Assembly: GCA_037576195.1 (NCBI GenBank)
Contig: CM075102.1
Location: 42,466,745-42,530,744, forward strand
DNA from: Phytoseiulus persimilis
Taxonomy: Eukaryota > Arthropoda > Arachnida > Mesostigmata > Phytoseiidae
DNA length: 64,000 nucleotides
Reading direction: 5' to 3'
Shown: positions 46,344 to 57,097 of the stretch, piece after piece
Position numbering within the stretch: the first letter of the stretch is position 1
How the letters are laid out: each line of letters begins with the position of its first letter
Notes under the pieces: generated by a model
Databases searched by the model: none
The model's input: only the letters and a program-made list of their open reading frames with translations
Told to the model about the DNA's origin: nothing
Translations under genes and position numbers: made by a program

Positions 46344-47030
46344 TATGGAACCCGAGAAATATTCCGTCGCGCTTTCTCCCTTCGTTCCATCTTCTTCTCG
46401 TCTCGCTACCCTCATAGAAAACGTGAGGACGCCGACACTGGGGTCCGGCGCGGTGGAGGAAGGGATAATGTTCCCACAAATAACCGTGGAAGAGTAAAAA
46501 TCGTTGTCGTTCTCGTTCCTCGTCGACGAAGACGGTCGAAACGAGCGGGGCGAGAAGAGGAAAAAATCTCCAGCAAGCTGATTCTGAGGTTGCGTATGAA
46601 TAGCAGTGCTCGGCTCCGCCGAACCAATCGGGAGGCAGGACTCGTCTCCAAACGGTGTTGGAGAGCATCAAGTCATGCGCCTCGTTCAGGAACGCCTCGC
46701 CACTGGAAAAACATTGAAATCTGCATCCGAAAACCATTGTCTTCCGTCGGCTGCGATTCGAAGTCAGATCTGGTCGGCTTCCGGACGGGCAGAATGGAAA
46801 TTCGTGAGGGCACCGCAGGTGAATCGATGATGCCGCAGCTGCCCACTGCAGGAATATACGAAATCGCTAGCAAATTCAAAGAATATAGTCCTTCCCAGGG
46901 CAGGTCCCAGAGTCTTCCCTACTTGAGAGTCGACCCAGTCGCTTTGCATGAGCACGATGACGAAAGCTCGATCTACCAGGTCTTTTTCCGATACCCTCTG
47001 ACCTCCCGAGAAATACGATACATCCCTTAG
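46344..47030 (+). CDS. Long open frame of 228 codons, uncertain
   Basis: ATG at 46344, TAG at 47028-47030. The first half is strongly basic (KIVVVLVPRRRRRSKRAG), the second more balanced (AGIYEIASKFKEYSPSQG). Such length is not expected often by chance at this base composition, but a 163-codon - frame overlaps the first half and a 102-codon one the second. No domain and no signal peptide seen. Confidence 0.22.
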   Translation, partial: YGTREIFRRAFSLRSIFFSSRYPHRKREDADTGVRRGGGRDNVPTNNRGRVKIVVVLVPRRRRRSKRAGREEEKISSKLILRLRMNSSARLRRTNREAGLVSKRCWRASSHAPRSGTPRHWKNIEICIRKPLSSVGCDSKSDLVGFRTGRMEIREGTAGESMMPQLPTAGIYEIASKFKEYSPSQGRSQSLPYLRVDPVALHEHDDESSIYQVFFRYPLTSREIRYIP

Positions 47031-48481
47031 CGGCAAAGGCAGTCCTTCCCCGAGCAGAAGTCGAACCGCCATCCGAGTGGCTTTTCTGCTCCTTTGTCCA
47101 ACAAGTCATATTCGAATCTCATTTCCGGAATCTGTGTGAAAAGCTAATAAACCTCGCATAGTTCGTTAGGAAGTCCGAGCATATGTACTTTGCGCTCTTA
47201 GAGTCGTCCTTGCTACGGATTGCACTCTATGACTCGGCAGTTTGCACTAATTCACAGTTCTTGGACAAGGTTGGTGCTCCGACCAGAGCGTCCCTTCTTT
47301 TTGTCTCGAATGCAGCCCCCGAAGACGTTCTTTCCTTCCGTTATGCGGTGGTTTCGCAGAGCGGTTGGCTGTTCCTTCTTTCGCCGTTGTGGGCTCCGAG
47401 GATGGATGTACAACTCGTCGCAAATCCAGGCTATCTCATCTAGCTCGTGATTCTTCTATTTCGCCTCCGCCATATTCTCCGCATAATCCCAACGTTCCGT
47501 GGGTACTCAAGCCATGGCACAGCATGACAGCAGCGTTTCTCTCGCTATTTCTCTATCTATTTCTCGCTGTTCCCCTCGCCACGCGCTCAATCCAATCTCT
47601 TCACCGGAAACTCCGCAACAAATTGTCTTCATGCTGCTCTCCCGCCGCCTGTCTCAATTACGGACTCGGTCGAGTGCAATCGCTAAATAATGCAGCCCCT
47701 TCTCCCTTTTTGCCTTCGCTCCGTCACAGAGTTCCATCTTTGCCTCCCAACCGGCCGGCCGAAAGCCTAGCCAGCGGGCTGACGGCCCTTCGGCTGGCAG
47801 TGTTGCAAGTTCCCGTCGCGTTCTCCCCTCCAACCCCAGCCGGCGCTGTATACTCCATCCGAACTTAAAAATCCTTGACGCCGAGTCCCGGAGTGTTTCC
47901 TCGTCGAGTGGCGTTATTTCAGATACTCATCTCGCGGAACGTCGAATGGGAGTTCAAGAGACAATAACCCAGAACTCGGAACAATGCGCCACCTCACGGA
48001 CCGGACTTTTTGCACTTTGCGAGTGTTGGCTCCCGACCAGCGTACGTCGGTGTTTCGAACAACTTTCCTCCAAATCAACCTCCTCCCCGAGTGATTCAGC
48101 ATGAAACTCGCTCCGAGCAGCGAGATGAGCCTCCACGATTTCTCGAGGAGATAACCATATGCTATAGCAATTTCCGTCTCCCGCGAATGAAACCGAAAAC
48201 GGAAGTCAGTTCGGGAAACACAAACAAAGCGTCGTCTGCTTTACACATTTTTTTTAAATGGAAGATAATTGAAATGGTTCTAGAGTTCTAGACTCGGATG
48301 GGGAAACTTGAGGCGTCTAAAAATCACTACTACTTGTTCTGCGGCCGCAATGACCTCACATCGCGAGGTGCCCGGGACCGATCGACACATATTCGACTGG
48401 CTTCATATTTGATCGATCGTCCTTTATATTGACAATCGAATCGTCGGGGACGGAGTAGAAACTTTTCCCGTAGAATGGCAA
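47031..48481. other. Intergenic, pyrimidine-rich in part
   Basis: A 167-codon + frame at 47365-47868 has no ATG near its start, and its hydrophobic look comes from C/T-rich sequence. The right part lies downstream of the zinc-finger gene and would contain its 3' UTR. Confidence 0.4.
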
Positions 48482-48610
48482 TCAATGAGCCGACCGGACG
48501 TGACCCGAGAGTGCAGTGGAATTCTTGAAATCACTTTTTCCGCAGATGTCGCAAGAAAGCCGGCGATGTCCTTCGACGTGATTACGATAGTCGTATTGCC
48601 AGGTTAGTAC
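48482..48610 (-). CDS. Exon F: end of finger 4, finger 5 and stop
   Basis: Acceptor GTCATTCGCAG, phase 0, 42 codons and TGA at 48484-48482. It adds the His pair of finger 4 and a complete finger 5. Confidence 0.88.
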   Translation of the reverse strand, partial: VLTWQYDYRNHVEGHRRLSCDICGKSDFKNSTALSGHVRSAH

Positions 48611-50333
48611 CTGCGAATGACACATTGGGTCTGGATGAACTTCCGTCCCATGTTGTTTGAGTTGAAACAGCATTTAATGTTAGAACGCCACTGTCTCGAG
48701 TGACATGGCCTGGCTGGGTCACAAGTTTTTCTTACTCTTAGGTGTCATGCGTGTTCCTGCCCCATGCTCAAAGTGAATCGATGGACAGCGTATCCATAAT
48801 ACGTTGACTAAGAGCTGCTCGGGGGAGAGAAAATGGGTTTTCATCTCACCTTATCACAGTAGGGACAGGGATACATGGTCCACAGTCGGGGGTCTTTTCC
48901 AGGTTTTTGAGAAGGCCAGGACGTTTGTATCCCAGAGGGGTAGGGGTTGGTAGCTTTGTGCTGTTGCTGCTGGTGCTGTCGTTCCAACTCAAGTTGTTGC
49001 TGCTGCAGGGCTGTCCTCGGAGGCCTAGACGAGGATGATGTCGACGACGACGACCTAAAGTGGTCCCCGGAGCGGCATGAACGCATGTGCACTGGAAACA
49101 AGGAATCAACCTCAGCGGCGGCTGCTTCAATGGAAGAACCCACACGCCGCACACACGATCTGAGAGAATGGATGCTGAAGATCGCGTGGCAGCATCATAT
49201 AGTGAATAAGGAGGGCAGTTCCAGCGCAAGCCACTGCGATGAATGAAATTCAGACATCGGAATGAGAGTTCCGTCTGAAGCTCTAACCATCTAAGAGGCT
49301 TTTCGAGGCGAACACCACCGAGCAGTGCTGGCAAGACAGAGCCAGATTGGTATGCTGGGCCATGTGCCGTTTCATGTTACCTGGGGATGAAAATTCGTTC
49401 AGGAATCACCACAATTCGAGTCGACTGCGGAGCCTGAAAAACCTCCTCTCGCAAATAGCTCCTCCGAGGGTTCATGTAAGTTATGCGAGAGGACAAACCA
49501 ATTTGGGAGAAACCTTTGCAGCACACAGGGCATTGGTGTGGTTTCTCCCCTGTGTGTATTCTGCGATGATTTCGTAACGTTGACTCGTGCCCGAAGCCGG
49601 AATTACATATCTCACATCTGAAGGGCCTCGCACCTGAGCCCCGTTTCTTCTTCGGACGATTCAACTCGTCGACGGATGAGATTTTTCGAGAAGAGCGCCT
49701 GCAAATCGCGATCCTCAAGGAGCTCCTCTTCACAATGTAGCAACTTCCTCAAGATGATCTACGGAAATTGGGATGAAGCGGGCGTACCCGCGAGTGCGAA
49801 AATGAGGAAAGACTGGCTTACAGGCGAGCTCGCTGATGTGGTGCATAAGATGGGTCACTATGTTCGTCGTCTGCGTCGTTAGGACAATCGTCCGCGTCTT
49901 CCAGGACGTCGTTCAGTTCCTCAGCGTCGTCCACCGTTTCGGAGGGGGTGGCTATCCTGATGTCGTCTTTCACAGCGTTCTTTCTGCGAGAGATACCGCT
50001 GTAGAGAGCTTGGACATTCGTTGGCATTTCTTTTTCCAATGCGCGAACGAGGAGATCGACTTGATTGGAGGAGGCTCGGCTTTCGCAGAGCACATTTTGT
50101 TTCCTAAATAGCTGTACGTTGTTCTTCTCAGGCTTGAATGACTCCAGGTAGAAAATGAAAGCGTCCAGTGCACTCCGGTGTCCAGTTGGGATCTGGGGAT
50201 GGAAAAGAACAATCTGAGAAGGACTATCATGGGACTGTCCGCGGCCTTCCGCGCTTCCTGGCTATGACGGAAAGCACCCGATGGCCGTCAAAGTAGGGAG
50301 GATCTTCCGGGAGTGTTACGGATTTTGGTGAAT
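48482..50333 (-). CDS. AT-hook and C2H2 zinc-finger protein (N-terminus uncertain)
   Basis: Nuclear DNA-binding protein, probably a transcription regulator, of about 391 visible residues in six exons: 50333-50236, 50192-49822, 49743-49499, 49380-49288, 49091-48850 and 48610-48482. From the N-terminus: an AT-hook (RKRGRPRT), a helical and then acidic region, a basic linker ([13 protein letters not shown]), then five zinc fingers, three of them completed across introns. Fingers 1, 2 and 4 are classic (C-x2-C-x12-H-x3-H), fingers 1 and 2 are joined by the TGEKP linker, finger 3 ends in Cys instead of the last His, and finger 5 is C-x2-C-x13-H-x4-H. A Gln/His-rich linker separates fingers 3 and 4. 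The protein ends one His after finger 5. No BTB or ZAD domain is visible. Target genes cannot be told from sequence. Confidence 0.85.
48850..49091 (-). CDS. Exon E: end of finger 3, Gln/His linker, start of finger 4
   Basis: Acceptor CTTGTTTCCAG, donor GTGAGA. The first residues complete finger 3 with His and, three residues later, Cys. A Ser run and a Gln-rich stretch ([16 protein letters not shown]) follow, then the two Cys of finger 4. Confidence 0.88.
49288..49380 (-). CDS. Exon D: end of finger 2 and start of finger 3
   Basis: Acceptor CATCCCCAG, donor GTTAGA, 93 bases, phase 1 at both ends. It adds the two His of finger 2 (KRHMAQH) and the two Cys of finger 3. Confidence 0.88.
49499..49743 (-). 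CDS. Exon C: basic linker, finger 1 and most of finger 2
   Basis: Finger 1 and the TGEKP linker are intact. Finger 2 is cut after FSQIG by a donor GTTTGT, and exon D supplies its two His. The start at 49743 uses a weak AAG acceptor but is the one that puts the fingers in frame with exon B. Four bases upstream a second AG (start 49747) leads into another frame. Confidence 0.78.
49822..50192 (-). CDS. Exon B: helical and acidic region
   Basis: Excellent acceptor (TTCTTTTCCATCCCCAG) and donor (CCT then GTAAGC). The 371 bases encode a helical segment ([17 protein letters not shown]) followed by an acidic run ([15 protein letters not shown]) that could serve as an activation or protein-binding surface. 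Ends in phase 2. Confidence 0.8.
50236..50333 (-). CDS. Exon A: AT-hook
   Basis: Acceptor TCTCTCGCAG, then 32 codons ending RKRGRPRT, a canonical AT-hook that binds the minor groove of A/T-rich DNA. The donor (ACA then GTCCCA) is poor and the intron to exon B would be only 43 bases, so the exact exon end is uncertain. Phases match. Confidence 0.6.
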
Positions 50334-50843
50334 CTGCGAGAGATTCAAGCCGAGTTACTTCTAGAAGCCATCCGATTTGTTGATGTGGCCGCTCGAGTCT
50401 TCCACTGCTCTACAATACTGTGAATCGCTATTCACAGTTGTTAACGAAGGCGTGTAAAAACCGATGGACCAAGCCAACGAACCGTCTCGAGTGTGGAGCT
50501 CTGGAATCGCGAGTCAGAGGACGGGATTCGCCGGCATTCCAGAGGAAACACGTCAGACGATGCGGGATGAAGCAAATCATAATCCTACATGAGAATGCCA
50601 TTCTTCTTCACAAATCACGAAAATTCGTGCATCAGGCGTCGGAAATGCCATTTACTCATGCTCCTCGAAGACAGCCACACTGCTTCCTTTCGTAGCTGCT
50701 TACCGCGGAGCTGGAGGCCATTGCCACGACTGACAGACGGAGTTGCTCGCTTTAATAGCAGAAGACACTGTTCCGTCACAGGAAGTGTAACTTCGAAACC
50801 ATCGCTGAAAAATTAAGAGAACGATTTTGCCCGCGAAAGATAC

Positions 50844-50921
50844 CGCTCGTGGACGTTCTCGTTCACGAGCAGGTTCCGGGGCCACTACGGAGAAATCTGA
50901 TGGGGAGTTGAATTCGATCAT
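50844..50921 (-). CDS. Possible first coding exon of the zinc-finger gene
   Basis: ATG at 50921 with G at -3 opens 26 codons (MIEFNSPSDFSVVAPEPARE at the start, Arg/Pro-rich at the end) that stop at a donor GTATCT in phase 0. Exon A begins in another phase, so at least one exon between them would be needed; I did not find it. Confidence 0.2.
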
Positions 50922-52156
50922 GGCGAGGACGGTCCGATTAGAGGAGGCTGCAGTAGGGAAAAGACAAGAGTCCGTGAGGAATCGAAGCTGAAGGACTCCG
51001 GGAGCATACTCTCGTAGATCATGTTACCGAAGATGATTCCTATCAGTGGACGATACGCGCGCTATGAATTGAAGCGTTCTGGCATATCGTCGAGTCATGT
51101 TCCCGCTGATTATCACGTGGTCTCATCGAGAACCATTAGAAGTTTCGTACTCCCAAGGAAACCGTGACCAGGTCTCAGCTGATTCTGCCTGCCGCTTGAA
51201 ATGAGGAGAACATCCGAAAGGAAGGCGGTGAGGATTTTCAATCCGTCAATTAACTGAAAATCGATGTTTCTTTGTATACAGGATAAATATCAGCCCACTG
51301 TCTTGAATCAGGCAGCATAAATCATCGATTAGGAGCCCCCTCGCTTTTCGTGGGAAAAGACAATGAAGTTCTTCTCCCTGCTGGTCCTAAGATTGACTGG
51401 AGTGCTTGAAAGACCTCGCTCGATAATTCATGAACATGGAGGGAGCGATCACAGACTCGGAGGAACCCGTTCGATGCAAACCAATCTGCGACACAAAACT
51501 TTGTCATTAAATGCCGTTATTGACGATTCCCGTTCCTCTGGAGAGCTTGACCGTGATCGGTTTCTCGGTCGAATCCATGCTAGAAGTCTCAGATTCTGTT
51601 CAGACAGGAGTCCAAAACAATGGATACTCAGAGTCTGAAGTACCCGAAATCAGACCAGCCCCATTCTCCCGAAATGTGTCTCGGTGAGAGTCAACGAGCC
51701 TTCTATACGCGTCGAGGGTTCGGATAGGAGACTTTGATGATCGGGAATTCAAGCTACAACAAATTACTCCCAGTATCATTACGAATTGCCACCGTTCTCA
51801 ATCAGGGAATCACTAGTAAGCTTCGTTTGTGAATCATCCGAGGGCGACGAGTGGATACGAAGCGTAACGAGGGCTTCTACGAAGGTGTTTGGCCAATCTC
51901 ACCCACCTCTGGAAAGGGAGACTCCGCACCAATTGGGCGTAATCGTTCGAATCAATACAGCCAGACTCGAATATGAATATATTATTTGCGTGTCCCACTT
52001 CAATTTACCCGCGCACCTCCGACGAATTTCTGCGCTTCAGTTCTCTTGCGATGAGCGAATAGTAGACTTGATGATAAGGAATAATATGAAGCTTTCGAAT
52101 CCGTTGATCACCAGGCTCACCAAGCAACCAGGACCAACTCAAGGGATTGCCTGCTC
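50922..52156. other. No supported gene
   Basis: Short open frames only, none with good splice sites. Upstream control sequences of the zinc-finger gene would be expected in the left part, but no clear promoter motif is visible. Confidence 0.35.
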
Positions 52157-52273
52157 GATGTTCTGAAAAAAGCCAAACTCCTGGAAGAGTACTCGATCGT
52201 GATACAGGAACACACTCAATTGAGAAGCGTAGAATCTGTAAGAGAATTCCGAACGAGAGTCCTGAAGCTTTGA
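52157..52273 (+). mobile_element. Fragment resembling BEL/Pao polyprotein
   Basis: A 38-codon stretch reads VLKKAKLLEEYSIVIQEH and continues to a stop at 52271-52273. In BEL/Pao retrotransposons the start of the reverse transcriptase region has a very similar segment (an LKK...LL.EY...IQE... pattern before a G.IE motif). The frame is closed by stops on both sides and the motifs expected next are absent, so this would be a decayed copy. The assignment rests on one short motif. Confidence 0.3.
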
Positions 52274-52980
52274 TCTTCAGTTGATCGATGAATTTTCGCG
52301 GCAAGGCTCCAATCACTGCAGCCTGGTTTCTCTATGAAATTCTATAAGTAGAGCGAAAGCTCATAACTTATGAAATCTCGGTGGAAGCCCTGCCAGAACC
52401 CGGAACCTTTCGAATGAGGCTGCTCCTCCTCAGCTGAAGATGGTGCGAAAAGCTGGGCGCTCCAATCCAGCTTCGGAGCCTTAACGAGGAGCTCGACTGC
52501 TGCGTCACGTAATTTAGATAGGTGAGATCGAGAGACCTCTCAGATGAAGTCATGAGAACCATCCGCGATTGAAGTGCGCGAGCGGTGGCTTAGGCGCGTC
52601 AGCCGTAGGAATTGGAGTCAACCCTAACTTTCTGACCCGAGGCTGCATCGTTGTGACAATAGACATGTACACTGGCGGTCCGGATCGAGCTTCTGGGTCA
52701 TCTTGCTGCTCCTTTCGCGGAATCACCGATACAGATATTCAGCAAGGAGAGCATTGTCAGGCGAATCATTGTGTTGGAATCCGAGATTGCGCCGCGATGT
52801 GCAGCAGGAACACCATAGCGAACAAGGTCAGCGAATTCTCGAGCAAGTCTTCGCTCCCAGACGCCTGCGCGGTTTGCATTGGAAGCCGTTTCGATCAGAC
52901 ATCGTCACTGACGGTGCGTCGTCATTCCGAGTGATGTCAGAACATCACATGGAAGATTTTCCGCCGTTTAGGGCCCCCTG
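52274..52980. other. No supported gene
   Basis: Overlapping short frames on both strands, possibly further transposon debris. Confidence 0.35.
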
Positions 52981-53002
52981 CCCCCCCCCCCCCCCCCCCC
53001 CC
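52981..53002 (+). repeat. Poly-C tract (22 C)
   Basis: Uninterrupted run of 22 C preceded by another C-rich block. Confidence 0.92.
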
Positions 53003-56000
53003 ATCTGACATTCCGTGTTAACAGTAGTCCCGTCGAGAGGCTTAAGGGCGAGCCATGTTTCCAGAAGGCTTGCTCATTGCTCAGCGCGACTCTGATTCGA
53101 ATTCTCTTCTGCTGATTTGCAGATTGACTTATATCACAGGAGTCAAGGCCCATGGATCGCACGTCGGTGACGGAGATCTCCACTAGAAGTGCGGCAAGGA
53201 GGAAATGATCAAATATATCGTAAGCCGAGCTCTGCTTGAGTGATCACATAATATAAAACACTCTTGTTTGTGCTCCGTTCTCCAAAGCCTCTCTGTTTCG
53301 AAACTTCACTTTCAAGCTAAGCTTACGACAGAGGTTCTATTTTGAACCCCTATCGCGCACCCCTGTGTGCCACGGGTCCCTCTTGGGTGCGACGTTACGC
53401 GTGGTTCCGCTCCAGCGAAAAGATCGCCGAAGATGTAGTCGAATAGAGTTCGGTCGCTGTGACTCTTTAATCTCTAAAACGGAATCAACACTGTGTGATA
53501 TTGAGAGTTACGCAAAAGAACGGAATTTCCCTTATCTTTTCATTCTAGCTGGAGATAACTTCCTAACTGGCCCAGCTTTGTGGGAGTCTGAATGTGATTC
53601 GAACCGAGAATTCGACCGTATGGCATTTCGCGCAAATTCGCAAATGCGATTTGTCTCGGGTGTGACACAGGTGTGTCCGCCCTCATCAGGACTCTGGAAG
53701 ATATCGAACGAATTATGAGCGGGAAATTCCGTCTTCTCGGCAATGACTGAAAATTCCAATGTGGGCAATGGACGTTCTTCCGAAAGCATTCGTGTGTAGG
53801 TCGCTGTGTCGAGAAATTCATGGCGAGCAGCTTCGACGTCCCACTCAGGACGACGAGTCTAGGCGCTCCCCAAAAGGAGGGGGCACTCGATCGTGAGCGA
53901 TTATTGGGATGCTGTCTGACCGAGCTGTCTACGAGGAGGGTTGAAAGCAACGGAGAGATTTTTTACATTCAAGGAACATCCGAACGGGTAACCCTCGGTG
54001 CGGCTGTCGATTCGTTTCTCCCCATTTCGATGTATATGATCTACGGTAGAGTTGGACAGCTTTCATTATGGGGCAGAGCATTCGTTGAACACGACGAGAG
54101 GAGGCCTGCGCCATTGTAGCTTTCGGAAGAATGAGTCTCCGAAGAGAGGGAGTTTTAGTACAGGAATCGTCGTCTTCCCCACCGGGCAGTGAATTCCAAA
54201 CATGAAATTCCCCAGCGAATTGTTACTTCTGTTCCTCCCTACGAACACGAAGTCGCAGGCCATCTTACCGCCAACAAAACAGGCCCGCGTTCACGCTCAG
54301 CCCCTCTTTGCACTCTCCGCTGGCGCGATGGCCGTTTCTGAGTCCGACCGGTTGGTCACTTCTGCTGAGTAAATAGAATTGGAAACGATCCTCGTCGGCG
54401 AGCGAAAGTCCTCACTCTATGGAATCTGTCTCTGTCGGCATGGGCTCGTTGAACCCGCTGAACGGCTTACTCGGCGGCGAATATTTCCGTACTTCGTACC
54501 GAGAACGACGCTGTTCCGGAAGTAAACCAGCTCCGCCTGCTCGAGCTCTACTATTGCTGCTCCACCACTCCGCCCTGTCTTCCTCTTCGCAAGTTTCAGA
54601 GTTAGCGCGGTGACATGCTCACTAGCGCCGGACTAATTCATCAAACGGGCAGAAAACTGTTGCGGCAAAGTCAACGAGGCCTCGAGACATGGTGGAGTTG
54701 GTGACAGAAGAGTCGCAAGTGGTGTCAGAAGGAGAAACCAAGTAGAGGGCATCAAGAGGTGAGGATCCGAGATGTGCACGAGCCCCGGGAATAGGAGCGA
54801 AGGCGAGGGAAGTAGTTGTACTACCGACGGGGTCTTTTCCTGTGCGCCGGATTGTGGCGAGAGGTCGCAGTAATCCCGGATGGGACAAAGACGCGGTGGG
54901 ATCCCTCCCTGTGTTGCTTCGAGGAAATTAGTCAGACCCTGGCTAACGCCTCAGCAGAAGTAATCATGCTTCAGGACGTTTGCAGGACACATCAGCTGTT
55001 GCGCAGGATGCTCCTAATGAAGAGAGCCTACGCGAGCTTTCGGCCATCAATGTTGCGATGATACGAGCACGCTTTCGCGTCGTTGCGGCTGTTCTTCCTC
55101 GAAGCGAGCTTGTCGTCCCTCTGTGAGACAAGCAAATCATGGCTAACGCCGTTGTTCACTCACTCAGCGCTTTGCTGTAACGATATTGTCGGATGCTGTG
55201 TATTGCTCGACTTAGTCGACGAGGGAACAGTCTTGCACGCGAGTGAAAAGATCGACAGAAAGGCTCCAAGAAAGTGAGTTTCTTTCAAAGTGGCCTCCGA
55301 GCTTCCCTGCTTATTGGAGCGGATAGTTGCCAAACTGATGGAGGAACTCGAGTGATGGATAGGTCTGAGGATACCGAGAGCAGCGAGAGAAGCTTTTAAA
55401 TGAAGCAACTTAAATATGTGAATTATACGCCCAGATCACTCACCACGGGCTGTGCGCAGTCTCGAAAGTTAACGAGGAGCGTTTTCAAGAGCTCGAGCTC
55501 GCTTCATCTCCCACCTTCCAGGGTCCATCGTTCTGAGTGACCTTGGACAAGGGCGAGTGCCTCGGTGACCTATATCCAAGGATGAGCGAGCTACTCCTTC
55601 CCAGGTGGTTTCATCAAGAATATGAAATCCTACGGAGAGTTAAGAAGCGAGCACGCGATCGAAAATCTCACGGATGAGACACATTCAGGTGTCAGTTGGG
55701 GAGTCAGGCAATCCCTGAAATCGCGGAGCTAAGGAAATGAACTTCTCATCTGTTGTCGCCTCGGAATGACCTCGGTAGGAGGGCGCTGATTCTGGGTGAG
55801 ATCTGTTAATCGTATTCTCATCGGTTATTCCTCTCAATCGGAAAGAGTTACATGATCCGAAGGAGGGCCGTAAGAACTGGTCAACCAGCAATTCGCTGCA
55901 TCAACTATGGCTCCCGGATTTTCAAAGACCACAACGGCACAACGGTATTGCGCGACATCCAGATCGGTATCATGTGGATGAAAGATTGGCGAAGTCGTTC

Positions 56001-57001
56001 GATGAGCGGCGGTTCACAACCGACATCTGTGCGTTGCTCCAGTTTAAGTCGGAACGGTTTGGTCATGTTCCACCATTGCGTTCACTGTTACGTGGATCTC
56101 GAATGGAGAGGAAGGTTTCCTTCCTGACTGAGATGAGACTGAGATTTACAGGCGCTGCAGGTGATTGTCTCGAGTCGTCCGATGAACTGAGTTGCAGTGA
56201 TTGGGCGTTCGGGTGATTCCAAAATCCAATCCTTGGAGTTTTCTCAGCTGCCTGCAAAATCCGCAACTCCGAACTATCCACCAAATCGGTGATTGACCCT
56301 GGGCAGCGTCTGTCATTCTGGGACGAACACATTTGGGCCCATGAATGATTTTTGACGTGAAGCAGAACGGAGCCGGGAAGGCGCTCTCACTGAATGCAGA
56401 GCCAGCGCAAAAAGGTTGCCCGAACGGCGTTATCAGCTGAGAACACCCCTCAGGATATTTTTTTGTCCACCCCATAATGGCGCTCCAACACTCGCGTCGG
56501 AGTTATAACTTACAATCGGAACCTATGGGAAGCCGCAAGGATCGGGACTTTCGTCGGTTCCGTTAAAGTGGGTGTTAAAAGAATCTCACAAGAGACTGTA
56601 CTCCAGCCCGGAGAAGACTGGCGGTGCGACACGAGAGCAGCCCCGGTGAGCGCAAGAGACGAACGAGTTGGCCAAAAGTTATCGCAGCGTAATGGCACCG
56701 GTACCAAGCAGGGGTGTGGCGAATGCATAACAAAGAGGAAAGCCCCATATGGATCTGAAAAACGCTGAATCAGTCCGTCACGCTCAGGCAGCGACTTACC
56801 CACGGCTTTGGAACATACGACGGGCCCACTGTAAACGATATCATTGCAAGATACGAACGAAAGTTGCTGTCAGTCTCCGGGGTGAATTTGCAATGGTAAC
56901 CGTTCTCACAGCGGCAGATTCGGGTTGTCGATCCGATGAAAGCCGAGAATTCATCTGCATACTAAGCTCCCGGGAAGAGGATTCCGATGATCAAGAACAG
57001 C
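53003..57001. other. Probable decayed transposon region
   Basis: Long but broken open frames on the + strand, for example 55800-56213 (138 codons without an ATG). A segment near 55175-55270 reads CVLLDLVDEGTVLHASEKI, resembling the LLD..S..T.I pattern of retrotransposon proteases. No intact domain is present, and the call is inference. Confidence 0.25.
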
Positions 57002-57097
57002 ATCGATCCTGCAGAGGGTTCATCGGAGGCAGCAACACAAATTTTGCATCAGAATGATCCGGATTCCGAACTTCGGAACATCCCGTCGAGCGGATGA
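57002..57097 (+). mobile_element. Fragment resembling BEL/Pao reverse transcriptase
   Basis: The frame reads IDPAEGSSEAATQILHQ, then SELRNIPSS, and stops at TGA 57095-57097. Pao-type reverse transcriptases have YVDD.LDS....EA and, about 20 residues later, G.FELR.W.SN. The spacing and several residues agree, but the YVDD core itself is lost. It would belong to a copy far from, or disrupted relative to, the fragment at 52157. Confidence 0.28.

Noticed and set aside
47365..47868. 167-codon hydrophobic frame on +
   Set aside because: Starts without ATG in C/T-rich DNA, which gives Leu/Ser/Pro by composition alone.
49600..49660. A 16-base intron in the zinc-finger linker that would restore frame
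   Set aside because: Far below the size a spliceosome can remove; the alternative acceptor at 49743 explains the frame.
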